A stretch of DNA of 64,000 bases. Source: Opitutales bacterium. Its GTDB lineage: Bacteria; Verrucomicrobiota; Verrucomicrobiia; Opitutales; Oceanipulchritudinaceae. The stretch covers positions 1 through 64,000 of the forward strand of contig SLNJ01000009.1 of NCBI GenBank assembly GCA_007133065.1, read 5' to 3'. This document shows, piece after piece, positions 51,448 through 59,851 of the stretch. Each line of letters begins with the position of its first letter. The first letter of the stretch is position 1. Both the position numbers and the translations under genes were made by a program. Under the pieces are notes generated by a model. It did no database searches. It was not told the DNA's origin and saw nothing but the letters and a program-made list of their open reading frames with translations.

Positions 51448-53343
51448 TTACGGCCCGGCGGTGGTGTGCCGGAGATGGCCGTGCTTGTTGAAATACGCTT
51501 CGAAAACGGCGCGCGCGATCGGTGCTGCCGTGCTGCCTCCGTGATAGTTGTCGTGGGGATCGCTACCCTCGATCATCACCGCGATGGCGATACGCGGATC
51601 ATCCACCGGCGCGAATCCGACGAACCAAGCGAGCGTGAGCGGTTGGCCGCCGGGCCGCACCTGGGCGGTTCCGGTCTTCCCGGCGATTCGGACCCCGGGA
51701 ATCGCAACCGGGCGGCTGGTGCCGTCCATTGTTGAGCGTTCCATTCCGGCGATGATCTGGAATTGATCCTCGGGGGAGAGCGCGATTGCCTCGCCGCGAT
51801 GGTCGATGGAATCAGGATTCCCGACACGGCGCAACGTCGGGACGGTGCGGGTCTCGCCCCGGGCAAGGGAGGCTGTGAAGGAGGCCATCTGCAACGGGGT
51901 CACAAGTAGAAATCCCTGACCGATTGAGAGGTTGGCTGTGTCCCCAGGGAACCAGCGCTCGTTGCGGTTTTGTGACTTCCAGTCCCGGTCAGGAACGTTG
52001 GGGCGTCGGCTTTCGCCCGGGAGTTCAATGCCGGTAGGCGCGTCGAATCCGAAATTCCGGGCTTCCCGGGAGATGGCGTCCACTCCGGCTTCGAGGCCTT
52101 TCTGGTAGAAGAATACGTTGCAGGAGGCGCTGATCGCCTCGACGAGGTCGACCGTGCCGTGTCCCGTGCGGATATGGCACTGAAACCGCCGATTCCCGAC
52201 TACATGGTAGCCGGGACAGTCCACCTCGGTTTCGGGTGTGATGTGACCGAGGCGCTGGCCGGCGATGGCGGTAACGAGTTTGAAGGTCGATCCGGGGGGG
52301 TAGAGCCCCTGAATCGCGCGATTCAGCCACCCTCCGCTCTCGCGGATCTCACGGTCCACCCGGTTTGACAGAAACGGAGAAAGATCGTTCAGATCGAACG
52401 CCGGGCGGCTGGCGATAGCGAGAACCTCACCGGTGCGGATATCGAGGGCGATCACGGTTCCGGTGTATCGATCAAGCCGATCTTCGGCCGCCCATTGCAG
52501 GTCGAGATCGAGGCTGGTGTACAGATCATTCCCTTTGACCGGAGGGCGATGGTCCGTGCGCCGGTACTGAAACCCGCTCGGATCGACGACCCAGATCTCG
52601 CCTCCGGCGGTCCCTTGCAGGTGATCCTCGAACGCCCGTTCCACGCCGCTGCGGCCGGCCTTTCCCTTGAAGCGAAACGTGGTCAGGTCCGCTCCGGGAA
52701 CGCCTTCGTCGGATACATCGTCTGTTGCGGTGACGAATCCCAGCGCATGAGCCGCAGCGTGCCCATGCGGGTAATGCCGAGCGTAGTCGGTGATCACCTG
52801 CACGGGTGAGTCGACCGGAATCTGTTCGATGAGCCGGGCGTATTCCTCCGCCTGGAGATCATGGATCAGGGGAAGCGGGAGCAGGAGGTTCTGTGCGAAG
52901 TGCCGTTCGATACGACGGTTCTCGACGCTTTCCTCCCGTTGAAGGACTGCGTTGACTTGGTCCATATAACCCTGGACGACCCGCTGACGGGCTTTCACCT
53001 GCAACTGGTTGCGGTCGACATTCTCGCCGGAATCGCGGGCCTGGCGTACGAGAGTGAGATACTCCTCGCGAAAAGCCGGGCGCAATTCATTGAGGTAGAC
53101 AACCGCGGAGAAGAGCGGGCGGTTCCCGACGAGGAGGCGTCCGTCGCGGTCGAGGATGTCCCCCCGAGGTCCCGGGATCAGGATGCGCCGGAAATTCTGC
53201 TGCAGTTCCTGCTCGCGATAGGTGTCGCCGAGATGGATCTGGCGATATGCCAACCCGCTTGCCAGGACGATGACCACAAGCGCGACAATGACCATGATCA
53301 GGCGCAATCGAGGATTGCCCGAGCTGTATGTTTCAAACTCCAC
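51448..53343 (-). CDS. mrdA: penicillin-binding protein 2 (elongation transpeptidase)
   Basis: The 631-residue protein cross-links peptidoglycan during cell elongation. A membrane anchor (about residues 14-34, LIMVIVALVVIVLASGLAY) is followed by the PBP dimerisation domain with GPRGDILDRDGRLL. The transpeptidase has the nucleophile Ser352 in PPGSTFKLV, Ser407-Cys-Asn409 (SxN motif SASCN) and Lys556-Thr-Gly in AGKTGTAQV. The family YGHGR... segment and the GQGFLLVTPLQMA run are present. It follows mreD by 66 bases. A partner rodA gene is not in this part of the window. Confidence 0.95.
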   Translation of the reverse strand: MEFETYSSGNPRLRLIMVIVALVVIVLASGLAYRQIHLGDTYREQELQQNFRRILIPGPRGDILDRDGRLLVGNRPLFSAVVYLNELRPAFREEYLTLVRQARDSGENVDRNQLQVKARQRVVQGYMDQVNAVLQREESVENRRIERHFAQNLLLPLPLIHDLQAEEYARLIEQIPVDSPVQVITDYARHYPHGHAAAHALGFVTATDDVSDEGVPGADLTTFRFKGKAGRSGVERAFEDHLQGTAGGEIWVVDPSGFQYRRTDHRPPVKGNDLYTSLDLDLQWAAEDRLDRYTGTVIALDIRTGEVLAIASRPAFDLNDLSPFLSNRVDREIRESGGWLNRAIQGLYPPGSTFKLVTAIAGQRLGHITPETEVDCPGYHVVGNRRFQCHIRTGHGTVDLVEAISASCNVFFYQKGLEAGVDAISREARNFGFDAPTGIELPGESRRPNVPDRDWKSQNRNERWFPGDTANLSIGQGFLLVTPLQMASFTASLARGETRTVPTLRRVGNPDSIDHRGEAIALSPEDQFQIIAGMERSTMDGTSRPVAIPGVRIAGKTGTAQVRPGGQPLTLAWFVGFAPVDDPRIAIAVMIEGSDPHDNYHGGSTAAPIARAVFEAYFNKHGHLRHTTAGP

Positions 53344-53409
53344 TGGTGATAGTGTGTATCATAGTCCGCAACGCAGCCGGATCAAGCCCATCTCCGAATT
53401 CGCTCCGGA

Positions 53410-53952
53410 TCATGTCGAACGGTGCAGTTCGGCGGAGAGATCGATTCCGCATCTCTGAAAATACCACTTCTGGAAGCTGATCCAGAACGGCGTCACCAGA
53501 AGCACCACAAGGAGCGAAACGAGGGCGTCTGTGGCGACGCGCACCCAGACGGTGGCCGTGCCCGTGCTGAGAAGCGTCGGTGCATGGAGGGCGCTGTAGT
53601 AGACCAGGAAAACACAATTGAGTGCGAGTGCCACAAGGCGGATGTGCGAGGTCATTTCGCGGTGCAGCCGATTTCGAAATACCGCAATGAGTCCGGCCGC
53701 CCCGAGGTAGGGTAGGATACCCACCCCGTACGGAACCGGCCGGATCGCATCCGACAACATGCCCAGAAGGATCGCCAGGAGGAGGACGTGCCGCAGCCGC
53801 AGGTAGAAACCGGCGAAGACGATGAACAGGGCGTCGAGAACCAGGTGGAGCCCGTGTGGAGCGATCCACACGTTGCATTGATACAACGCCAGCGCGAGGA
53901 TCGCGTTGAGAAGGAGGACGATGAGCAGGCGGTTTTTGAACAGCGGGGTCAT
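53410..53952 (-). CDS. MreD-like rod-shape-determining membrane protein
   Basis: The 180-residue protein (ATG at 53952; a TTG upstream is possible) has five to six predicted membrane helices (LLIVLLLNAILALAL, HLVLDALFIVFAGFYL, HVLLLAILLGMLSDAI, ILPYLGAAGLIAV, LVALALNCVFLVYY, LVSLLVVLLVTPFW). The pattern and its place directly before mrdA fit MreD, a small poorly conserved part of the elongasome. mreB and mreC, usually just upstream, are absent; the next gene upstream is divergent. Confidence 0.7.
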   Translation of the reverse strand: MTPLFKNRLLIVLLLNAILALALYQCNVWIAPHGLHLVLDALFIVFAGFYLRLRHVLLLAILLGMLSDAIRPVPYGVGILPYLGAAGLIAVFRNRLHREMTSHIRLVALALNCVFLVYYSALHAPTLLSTGTATVWVRVATDALVSLLVVLLVTPFWISFQKWYFQRCGIDLSAELHRST

Positions 53953-54067
53953 GCCTGGGGCATTCTGTGACAACAATGTGTGAACTGCACGAAGGAATCA
54001 TCGTTCATGACCCTGCGGAAAAGCAAACCTATTGACGGAGTTCTCAATACCGGTCATGCGGTAATGC

Positions 54068-55147
54068 GTGGACGCGCGACGGCATCGAAGGGGCGGGCGG
54101 TGGTTTTTCGCCGCGCTTGCCGGGGTTCTTATGACGCTGGCAATAGGATCTCTGCTCTCCGGCAGTGTGGCGATTGGTTCGGCCGATGCATGGCGTCTGA
54201 TGGTATGGCGGCTTGGTTGGGGCGATGCACCTGCGATACCGGGGATGCGCGCAGATGGGGCATGGTCGATTCTCTGGGACCTCCGTATGCCCAGAATTCT
54301 ATTCGCCATCGTCGTTGGCGCTGCCTTGGCGGCGGCGGGAGCGATCATGCAGGGGCTCTTCCGCAATCCCTTGGCCGACCCTTCCCTGCTGGGGGTGTCA
54401 GCAGGCGCTGCGATGGGAGCAGTGACCGTCATGATTCTCAATATTCTTCCGGGAGTCTCGACGATAGTCGGGGCGCTCGGTAGAGCGGCCCTTCCGGTTT
54501 TTTCGTTCGGGGGTGCGTTGGCTGCGACCTGGCTCGTTTACCGGATTGCGTGGAGCGAGGGGCGCACGGTGGTGGCCGCGATGCTGTTGGCTGGAATTGC
54601 GGTTAACGCGCTGGCGATGGCCTATATCGGGGGCGCGGTCTTCATGGCGGATTACGGGCAGATCCGCGAGTTCCACTTCTGGATGCTCGGCAGTCTGAGC
54701 GCCGCGTCCTGGGGTTCTCTGGTCGCGCTGGCTCCGTTCACGATTCTGCCGCTCGTGTTGATTGCGGGGCTGGCGCGCCCCCTTAACGTCCTTCTGCTCG
54801 GCGAGGCGGAAGCAGGGCACCTCGGGTTCAACGTCCAGCGTATCAAGCGCTGGACCGTTTTTCTGGCCGCCGCAATGGCTGGGGGCGCGGTGGCATTCTG
54901 CGGGGTGATCGGATTCGTCGGTCTCGTGGCGCCGCATCTGGTTCGCCTGAGTATCGGACCCGACCACCGCAGCCTCCTTCCCGGCGCGGTGTTGCTGGGA
55001 GCGGCGCTGCTGTTGGCGGCGGACTGGGCTGCCCGGGTCCTCGCCGCGCCGGCGGAGATTCCCGTCGGCATCCTGACGGCGCTGGTCGGGGCGCCGTTCT
55101 TTCTGGTATTGCTGGTCCGCGGCAAGTCGCGCTTGTTTGGCGCGTAA
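54068..55147 (+). CDS. FecCD/BtuC-family ABC permease (haem or siderophore type)
   Basis: The 359-residue protein is an ABC permease for iron compounds or cobalamin. It has RMPRILFAIVVGAALAAAGA, the family QGLFRNPLADPSLLGVSAGA and GFVGLVAPHLVRL, the coupling region toward the ATPase, and about ten membrane helices. The GTG at 54068 is the first possible start after an in-frame TAA. The following ATPase gene is 11 bases downstream. Together they look like HmuU/HmuV; the binding protein is not encoded here. Confidence 0.9.
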   Translation: MDARRHRRGGRWFFAALAGVLMTLAIGSLLSGSVAIGSADAWRLMVWRLGWGDAPAIPGMRADGAWSILWDLRMPRILFAIVVGAALAAAGAIMQGLFRNPLADPSLLGVSAGAAMGAVTVMILNILPGVSTIVGALGRAALPVFSFGGALAATWLVYRIAWSEGRTVVAAMLLAGIAVNALAMAYIGGAVFMADYGQIREFHFWMLGSLSAASWGSLVALAPFTILPLVLIAGLARPLNVLLLGEAEAGHLGFNVQRIKRWTVFLAAAMAGGAVAFCGVIGFVGLVAPHLVRLSIGPDHRSLLPGAVLLGAALLLAADWAARVLAAPAEIPVGILTALVGAPFFLVLLVRGKSRLFGA

Positions 55148-55158
55148 TCGGTGCGACG

Positions 55159-55950
55159 ATGAAGATTGCGATTCATAGCCTGCATTGCCGTCGCGACGCT
55201 TCCGAGCTTCTACGCGGAATCGATCTCACCATCGAACCGGGGTCGTTTACCGTTCTCGTCGGGCCGAATGGGGCGGGAAAGAGCACGTTGCTTCGCCTGC
55301 TCAGCGGGGAGATGACCGGGTACAGCGGCCGGATCCAGTGGGGCGAATGGGTGCTCGAGGCTTGGCCGGTGCGTGATCTGGCCCGGCGACGTGCCGTCCT
55401 GCCCCAGGAGTCCACCCTCCAGTTTCCCTTTACGGTGCGCGAGGTCGTGCTGCTGGGGCGCGCCCCGCACCTGAACGGACGCGAGAGCGCCTATGACGAT
55501 GAGATCGCGCGTCGCGCACTGGTTGCGGCCGATCTGGATGGCTTCGCAGAGCGGATCTATACCACGCTCTCCGGGGGCGAGAAGCAGCGGGCGCAATTCG
55601 CGCGCGTCCTGGCGCAGGCCCTGACGCCACCGAAAGAGGAATCCTCGTGGTTGTTGCTCGATGAACCGGTCTCAAACCTCGATCCGGCCCATGCGTTCGG
55701 ACTCCTCGAAGCGGTTCGCGGTGAAGTGGAGCGCGGGGCGGGAGTGATCGCCGTGCTCCACGATCTGAATCTTGCGGCTCGTTACGCCGACAGGATCATC
55801 TTCCTCAAAGAGGGCCGGGTGTGGTGTGATGGACTACCGGACGAGGTGTTGAGCCCGGAGATTATACGCGATGTGTTCTCGGTTGCGGCAGAAGTTGTTC
55901 GCACGCCGGAAGGAGCGATTGCGGTTCATCTTGCTCCGCTCAAAATGTAA
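55159..55950 (+). CDS. haem/iron ABC transporter ATP-binding protein (HmuV-like)
   Basis: The 263-residue ATPase has Walker A GPNGAGKST near residue 36, LPQESTLQFPFTVREVVLLG (typical of HmuV haem importers), the signature LSGGEKQRAQFA and Walker B WLLLDEPVSNLDPAH, then the switch His in VLHDLNLAA. It pairs with the permease encoded just before. Haem uptake is inferred from the HmuV-like middle segment; a siderophore or vitamin B12 is possible. No receptor or TonB-dependent channel gene is adjacent. Confidence 0.9.
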   Translation: MKIAIHSLHCRRDASELLRGIDLTIEPGSFTVLVGPNGAGKSTLLRLLSGEMTGYSGRIQWGEWVLEAWPVRDLARRRAVLPQESTLQFPFTVREVVLLGRAPHLNGRESAYDDEIARRALVAADLDGFAERIYTTLSGGEKQRAQFARVLAQALTPPKEESSWLLLDEPVSNLDPAHAFGLLEAVRGEVERGAGVIAVLHDLNLAARYADRIIFLKEGRVWCDGLPDEVLSPEIIRDVFSVAAEVVRTPEGAIAVHLAPLKM

Positions 55951-55962
55951 CACCACAATGCC

Positions 55963-55993
55963 TTGACTCGCCGGTGGCCCCTGGGGTTATGAT
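55963..55993 (+). promoter_or_regulatory. possible sigma-70 promoter of cysK
   Basis: TTGACT at 55963-55968 and TATGAT at 55988-55993 resemble -35 and -10 hexamers, with a 19-base spacer, slightly longer than the 17 optimum. They lie about 40 bases before the cysK ATG and after the stop of the preceding gene, so the position is right. Confidence 0.45.
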
Positions 55994-56030
55994 GGGCGCC
56001 TGATGAACGTCAAACCAAAGGAGCATCCCG

Positions 56031-56999
56031 ATGTCCGCTCGCAAATGCGCTAATATGATCGATACCGTGGGCGATACGCCCCTCGTCCGACTCAACCGAA
56101 TCGCCGCCGACGCGCGGGCCGAGGTCTATGTCAAGCTGGAGTTCTTCAACCCGCTGGCAAGTGTGAAGGACCGTATTGGCAAGGCGATGATCGAGGCGGC
56201 GGAAAGCGATGGAAGACTGGGGCCGGAGAGCATCGTGGTCGAGCCGACCTCGGGCAATACCGGAATCGCGCTTGCGTTTGTCTGTGCCTCGAAGGGATAT
56301 CGATGCATCCTCACCATGCCGGAGACCATGTCGGTTGAACGCCGGGTACTGCTGCGGCTTCTCGGGGCGGAGATTGTCTTGACTCCGGGGTCGAAAGGCA
56401 TGCCCGGGGCGATCGAAAAGGCCCGGCAGATCCTCGCTCGGGAGGGAAGTAACGCATTTATGCCGCAGCAGTTTGACAATCCGGCGAACCCCGAGATTCA
56501 CCGCCGCACGACGGCTGAGGAGATTTGGGAAGCGATGGAAGGCGAGATCGACGTGTTTGTGGCCGGAGTGGGCACGGGAGGCACGATTACGGGGGTGTCG
56601 GAAGTTATTAAACAGCGTCGGCCTCTGCATTCGGTTGTAGTCGAGCCGGCGGCGAGCCCGGTGATTTCGGGCGGACAACCGGGCCCGCACAAGATCCAGG
56701 GGATCGGAGCTGGTTTCATCCCGGCGAACCTGAACACCGATATCATCGACGAGGTGGTCACGGTGACAAATGAAGACGCCTTTGCCATGGCTCGTGAGGT
56801 TTCCGTCGTCGAGGGAATTCCGGCGGGGATCTCCTCCGGGGCCACGATTTGGGCGGCGCTGCAATTGGCACGTCGGCAGGAAATGGCGGGGAAACGCATT
56901 GTCGTGGTAGCCGCCAGTCCCTCGGAACGCTACCTGAGCACGCCGTTGGCGGAACAGGTTCGCGGGGAGGTCGCCTCCCTCGTTGCCGATCCGCTTTAA
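56031..56999 (+). CDS. cysK: cysteine synthase A (O-acetylserine sulfhydrylase)
   Basis: The 322-residue PLP enzyme makes cysteine from O-acetylserine and sulfide. The Schiff-base Lys is Lys46 in [11 protein letters not shown]. The substrate loop [10 protein letters not shown], the PLP-phosphate loop [21 protein letters not shown] and the C-terminal SSGATIWA fit CysK rather than CBS or CysM. A clear AAAGGAG ribosome-binding site precedes the ATG with normal spacing, and a possible promoter lies upstream. Confidence 0.96.
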   Translation: MSARKCANMIDTVGDTPLVRLNRIAADARAEVYVKLEFFNPLASVKDRIGKAMIEAAESDGRLGPESIVVEPTSGNTGIALAFVCASKGYRCILTMPETMSVERRVLLRLLGAEIVLTPGSKGMPGAIEKARQILAREGSNAFMPQQFDNPANPEIHRRTTAEEIWEAMEGEIDVFVAGVGTGGTITGVSEVIKQRRPLHSVVVEPAASPVISGGQPGPHKIQGIGAGFIPANLNTDIIDEVVTVTNEDAFAMAREVSVVEGIPAGISSGATIWAALQLARRQEMAGKRIVVVAASPSERYLSTPLAEQVRGEVASLVADPL

Positions 57000-57026
57000 C
57001 GGCACGTCCTTGAACGGCCGGCTGGC

Positions 57027-57989
57027 ATGCGACAATGTGGTTGGGAGGGGAAGACGTTGACTTCCGGGAACACCAATCATGGCACTGTTCTGATGAGCGG
57101 TGGGACGGGGACGATCGGGACGGCTGTGACCGCCGAGTTACGTTCCCGGGGGATGACGGTACGCATCCTGACCCGGAGGCCCCGGGAAGCCCATCATGTT
57201 GCATGGAACCCCGATGAGGGGATGTTGGATCCGCGGGAGCTGAATGGTTCCGATGCGGTGATTAACCTGCCGGGAGCGCCGATCGACGGGCGTTGGACCT
57301 CCGCGCGGCGGGCGCGGATCCGTGACAGCCGGGTGCGTTCGACCGAACTGCTTGCTCGAACCGTGCTGCGGCTCGATACGCCGCCCCGGGTGTTTATATC
57401 GGCGTCGGCGATCAACTTCTACCCGATCGATACGGGATCGGAATACGACGAATCCGGTCCGAGCGGCGAAGGATTCCTCGCGTCGGTCTGCCGCGATTGG
57501 GAGGGAGCCGCTCGGGTTCTCGAGGATTCGCCGGTGCGTCTTGCCGTGTTGCGGATCGGGGTGGTCCTCAGTGCTGCCGGCGGGGTCGTCGCAAAACTCC
57601 GTCCCATATTTCGGAAGGGGGCGGGCGGTCCGGTTGGTTCGGGAAGACAGCGCATGAGTTGGATCGTGGACTCGGATCTGGCTGCAATCTGCGCCACAGC
57701 GCTTGCGGACGAGCGCTACACGGGTCCGATCAATGCTGTTGCGCCGCGGCCGATCACCAATGCGGCGTTCGCCCGAGCTTTCGGGCGGGTGCTGAAGCGG
57801 CCGGCCGTGCTCCCCGCGCCGGCGTTCGCCTTGCGTCTCATCTACGGTCAGATGGCGGAGGAGACGGTTCTGGCTGACAACGCGGTGGTGCCGGGCAAGC
57901 TGCTCGCATGGGATTTTCCGTATCGTTATCCGGAATTGGAGCCGGCGCTGCGGCGCATTCTGTCGGAGGATCGCGGGAATTCCACATGA
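57027..57989 (+). CDS. TIGR01777 family NAD-dependent epimerase-like protein
   Basis: The 320-residue SDR protein has the Rossmann start VLMSGGTGTIGTAV, LTRRPREAHHVAWNPDEG, NLPGAPIDGRWTSARRARI, SASAINFYPIDTG, GFLASVCRDWEGAARV and RIGVVLSAAGGVVAKL, the full TIGR01777 (YfcH/SulA-like) order. Biochemical function is not established. The start could be the TTG about 30 bases further in. It overlaps dtd by four bases (ATGA). It begins 27 bases after cysK. Confidence 0.92.
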   Translation: MRQCGWEGKTLTSGNTNHGTVLMSGGTGTIGTAVTAELRSRGMTVRILTRRPREAHHVAWNPDEGMLDPRELNGSDAVINLPGAPIDGRWTSARRARIRDSRVRSTELLARTVLRLDTPPRVFISASAINFYPIDTGSEYDESGPSGEGFLASVCRDWEGAARVLEDSPVRLAVLRIGVVLSAAGGVVAKLRPIFRKGAGGPVGSGRQRMSWIVDSDLAAICATALADERYTGPINAVAPRPITNAAFARAFGRVLKRPAVLPAPAFALRLIYGQMAEETVLADNAVVPGKLLAWDFPYRYPELEPALRRILSEDRGNST

Positions 57990-58453
57990 GGCTGGTCCTG
58001 CAGCGCGTTCACCGTGCGAAGGTGGAAGCCGACGGGGTTGTGACGGGATCGATTGGACGGGGACTGTTGATTCTTCTCGGTATCCGTCCGTCCGATGGTC
58101 CGGGCGATGTGACATGGCTCTGCGACAAGGTTCCGCGGATCCGCGTTTTCGAAGACGATACGGGGCGTATGAACCGTTCGCTGTCGGACATTGCGGGGGA
58201 CGTTATGGTTATCAGCCAGTTCACTTTGTATGGCAACCTGCGCAAAGGTACCCGTCCCTCCTTTAATGATGCCGCGCCGCCGGAGGTGGCCGAGCCGCTC
58301 TACCGGTCCTTTCTGCTTGAGTTGGAGGCGTCTGTTGGCCGGCCGGTGGCGGCTGGATCGTTCGGCGCCTGCATGCGGATCGAATCGGAACTGGACGGGC
58401 CGGTGACGCTCATCCTCGATTCAGGCCGAAAGGATCCACCCCGGCGCGGATGA
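57986..58453 (+). CDS. dtd: D-aminoacyl-tRNA deacylase
   Basis: The 155-residue enzyme removes D-amino acids from tRNA. It starts MRLVLQRVHRAKVEADG, with LLILLGIRPSDG, the active-site SQFTLYGNLRKGTRPSF and the C-terminal GACMRIESELDGPVTLILDS, where the Gly-cisPro motif region sits. The ATG overlaps the TIGR01777 stop, so an upstream in-frame start is not needed. trpA follows 46 bases later. Confidence 0.95.
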   Translation: MRLVLQRVHRAKVEADGVVTGSIGRGLLILLGIRPSDGPGDVTWLCDKVPRIRVFEDDTGRMNRSLSDIAGDVMVISQFTLYGNLRKGTRPSFNDAAPPEVAEPLYRSFLLELEASVGRPVAAGSFGACMRIESELDGPVTLILDSGRKDPPRRG

Positions 58454-58499
58454 TTGGGGATTGTGTCCGGCTGCGGGAACGGTTTTGTTCTTCGCTGAG

Positions 58500-59297
58500 A
58501 TGGATCGTATTGCCGAAACTTTTACACGGGTTCGAGGGGAGAATCGCGCCGCATTCATAGCATATATCTGTGCCGGGGATCCCGATTTTGAAACCTCGGT
58601 GGCGGCCGCGGATGCCCTGTTCGAAAGCGGTGTCGATATTCTGGAACTGGGGGCTCCGTTCTCGGATCCTCTGGCGGACGGACCGACGAACCAGCTCGCC
58701 GCACAGCGCGCGCTCTCAGCCGGCATGCGCTCCGCCGATGTCTTTGCCCTGGTTCGCCGGATCCGGGAGCGATGGCAGAAGCCGATCGTAATCTATACAT
58801 ATTACAACCTCGTTTTTGCGCGCGGGGTTGAGGATTACGTCCGGGAGGCACGGGAGGCGGGGGTGGACGGGCTGCTGACCCTCGATCTGCCTCCCGAGGA
58901 AGCCGGAGAGCTGTGTGCGGCTTCCCGCGCGGCGAACCTGCACAATATCTTCATCATGGCTCCGACGACTCCGGAGGAGCGCATGCCTCGGATCGCCGAC
59001 GCCGCGAGCGGATTCATTTATTACGTCTCCCGGGAAGGTGTGACGGGAGAACAGGAGTCGCTCTCCTCCGATATTGGAGATGCGATGCAGCGAATCCGTC
59101 GTCACAGCGGACTGCCGGTGGTGGTCGGGTTCGGCGTTTCCCGGGCAGAGCATGTCCGGGCCGTGGCACAGGTCGCCGACGGGGTGGTTGTCGGAAGCGC
59201 GCTGGTCAACTGCGTCGCGGAAGAACCACGCGATGCTTCTTCGATCGCGAACCGCCTGCGCGCACGTATGCGTGATCTGATTGTTGGATTGCGGTGA
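58500..59297 (+). CDS. trpA: tryptophan synthase alpha subunit
   Basis: The 265-residue protein cleaves indole-3-glycerol phosphate to indole and glyceraldehyde 3-phosphate. Catalytic Glu49 and Asp60 in DILELGAPFSDPLADGP have the same numbers as in the Salmonella enzyme. It also has LDLPPEEAGELC, GFIYYVSREGVTGEQ and VVVGFGVSRAEHV (phosphate site). The ATG at 58500 is chosen; the longer reading lacks family support. trpB is not adjacent, so the trp genes are scattered in this genome. Confidence 0.95.
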   Translation: MDRIAETFTRVRGENRAAFIAYICAGDPDFETSVAAADALFESGVDILELGAPFSDPLADGPTNQLAAQRALSAGMRSADVFALVRRIRERWQKPIVIYTYYNLVFARGVEDYVREAREAGVDGLLTLDLPPEEAGELCAASRAANLHNIFIMAPTTPEERMPRIADAASGFIYYVSREGVTGEQESLSSDIGDAMQRIRRHSGLPVVVGFGVSRAEHVRAVAQVADGVVVGSALVNCVAEEPRDASSIANRLRARMRDLIVGLR

Positions 59298-59313
59298 CCT
59301 GCTCGCGATTCCG

Positions 59314-59766
59314 CTAATCCCAGTTTCCGATATTGCGGTCGCTATCCGTCCCATCGGGGCCGAGCGACCAAAGATCGTAACCATTCGGATTCTTCTGCCC
59401 TGGATAGCGGTACTGATACGGGTTGCCCCATGGGTCCTTCGGGATTTCACGATCGCGGATATAGGGTCCGCGCCAGCGCGATCCGACTCCGGCCGGCGCT
59501 TCGATCAGGGCCTTGAGACCCTGCTCCGTGGTCGGGTAACTGCCGGTATGAATCCGGAATTGAAGAAGCGGCGCCTCCAGCCCGGTATCAACGAAATTCT
59601 TGGCAGTCTCCTCCTGGGCGCCGCCGAAGACGCCTCCGAAATTCGTAACCGTGAACCCGACGATCAAGGCGATGATCCCGAGAACGATGAGCATCTCCAC
59701 GAGCGTAAAACCGCGAGCGGGGTGCCGGGCGAACGGCACGTCGCGTTGTGAAATCGTTCTTTTCAT
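59314..59766 (-). CDS. gspG: type II secretion major pseudopilin GspG-like
   Basis: The 150-residue protein has a prepilin leader ending in RG before FTLVEMLIVLGIIALIVG, with Glu at position 5 of the mature form, and the GspG-type C-terminus with PKDPWGNPYQYRYPG, GYDLWSLGPDG and a calcium-site-like Asp cluster. The only other secretion-related gene nearby is none: it lies at the end of the TonB/TPR operon, without other gsp genes. It may serve a T2SS or pseudopilus made elsewhere. Confidence 0.9.
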   Translation of the reverse strand: MKRTISQRDVPFARHPARGFTLVEMLIVLGIIALIVGFTVTNFGGVFGGAQEETAKNFVDTGLEAPLLQFRIHTGSYPTTEQGLKALIEAPAGVGSRWRGPYIRDREIPKDPWGNPYQYRYPGQKNPNGYDLWSLGPDGTDSDRNIGNWD

Positions 59767-59851
59767 GTCGACCATGGGCGGGCCCTTATTCCTGCAGCCG
59801 CATTATGAATATGAAACAGCGAAAAGCCCGCGAAGGTTTCAAGATATTCGA

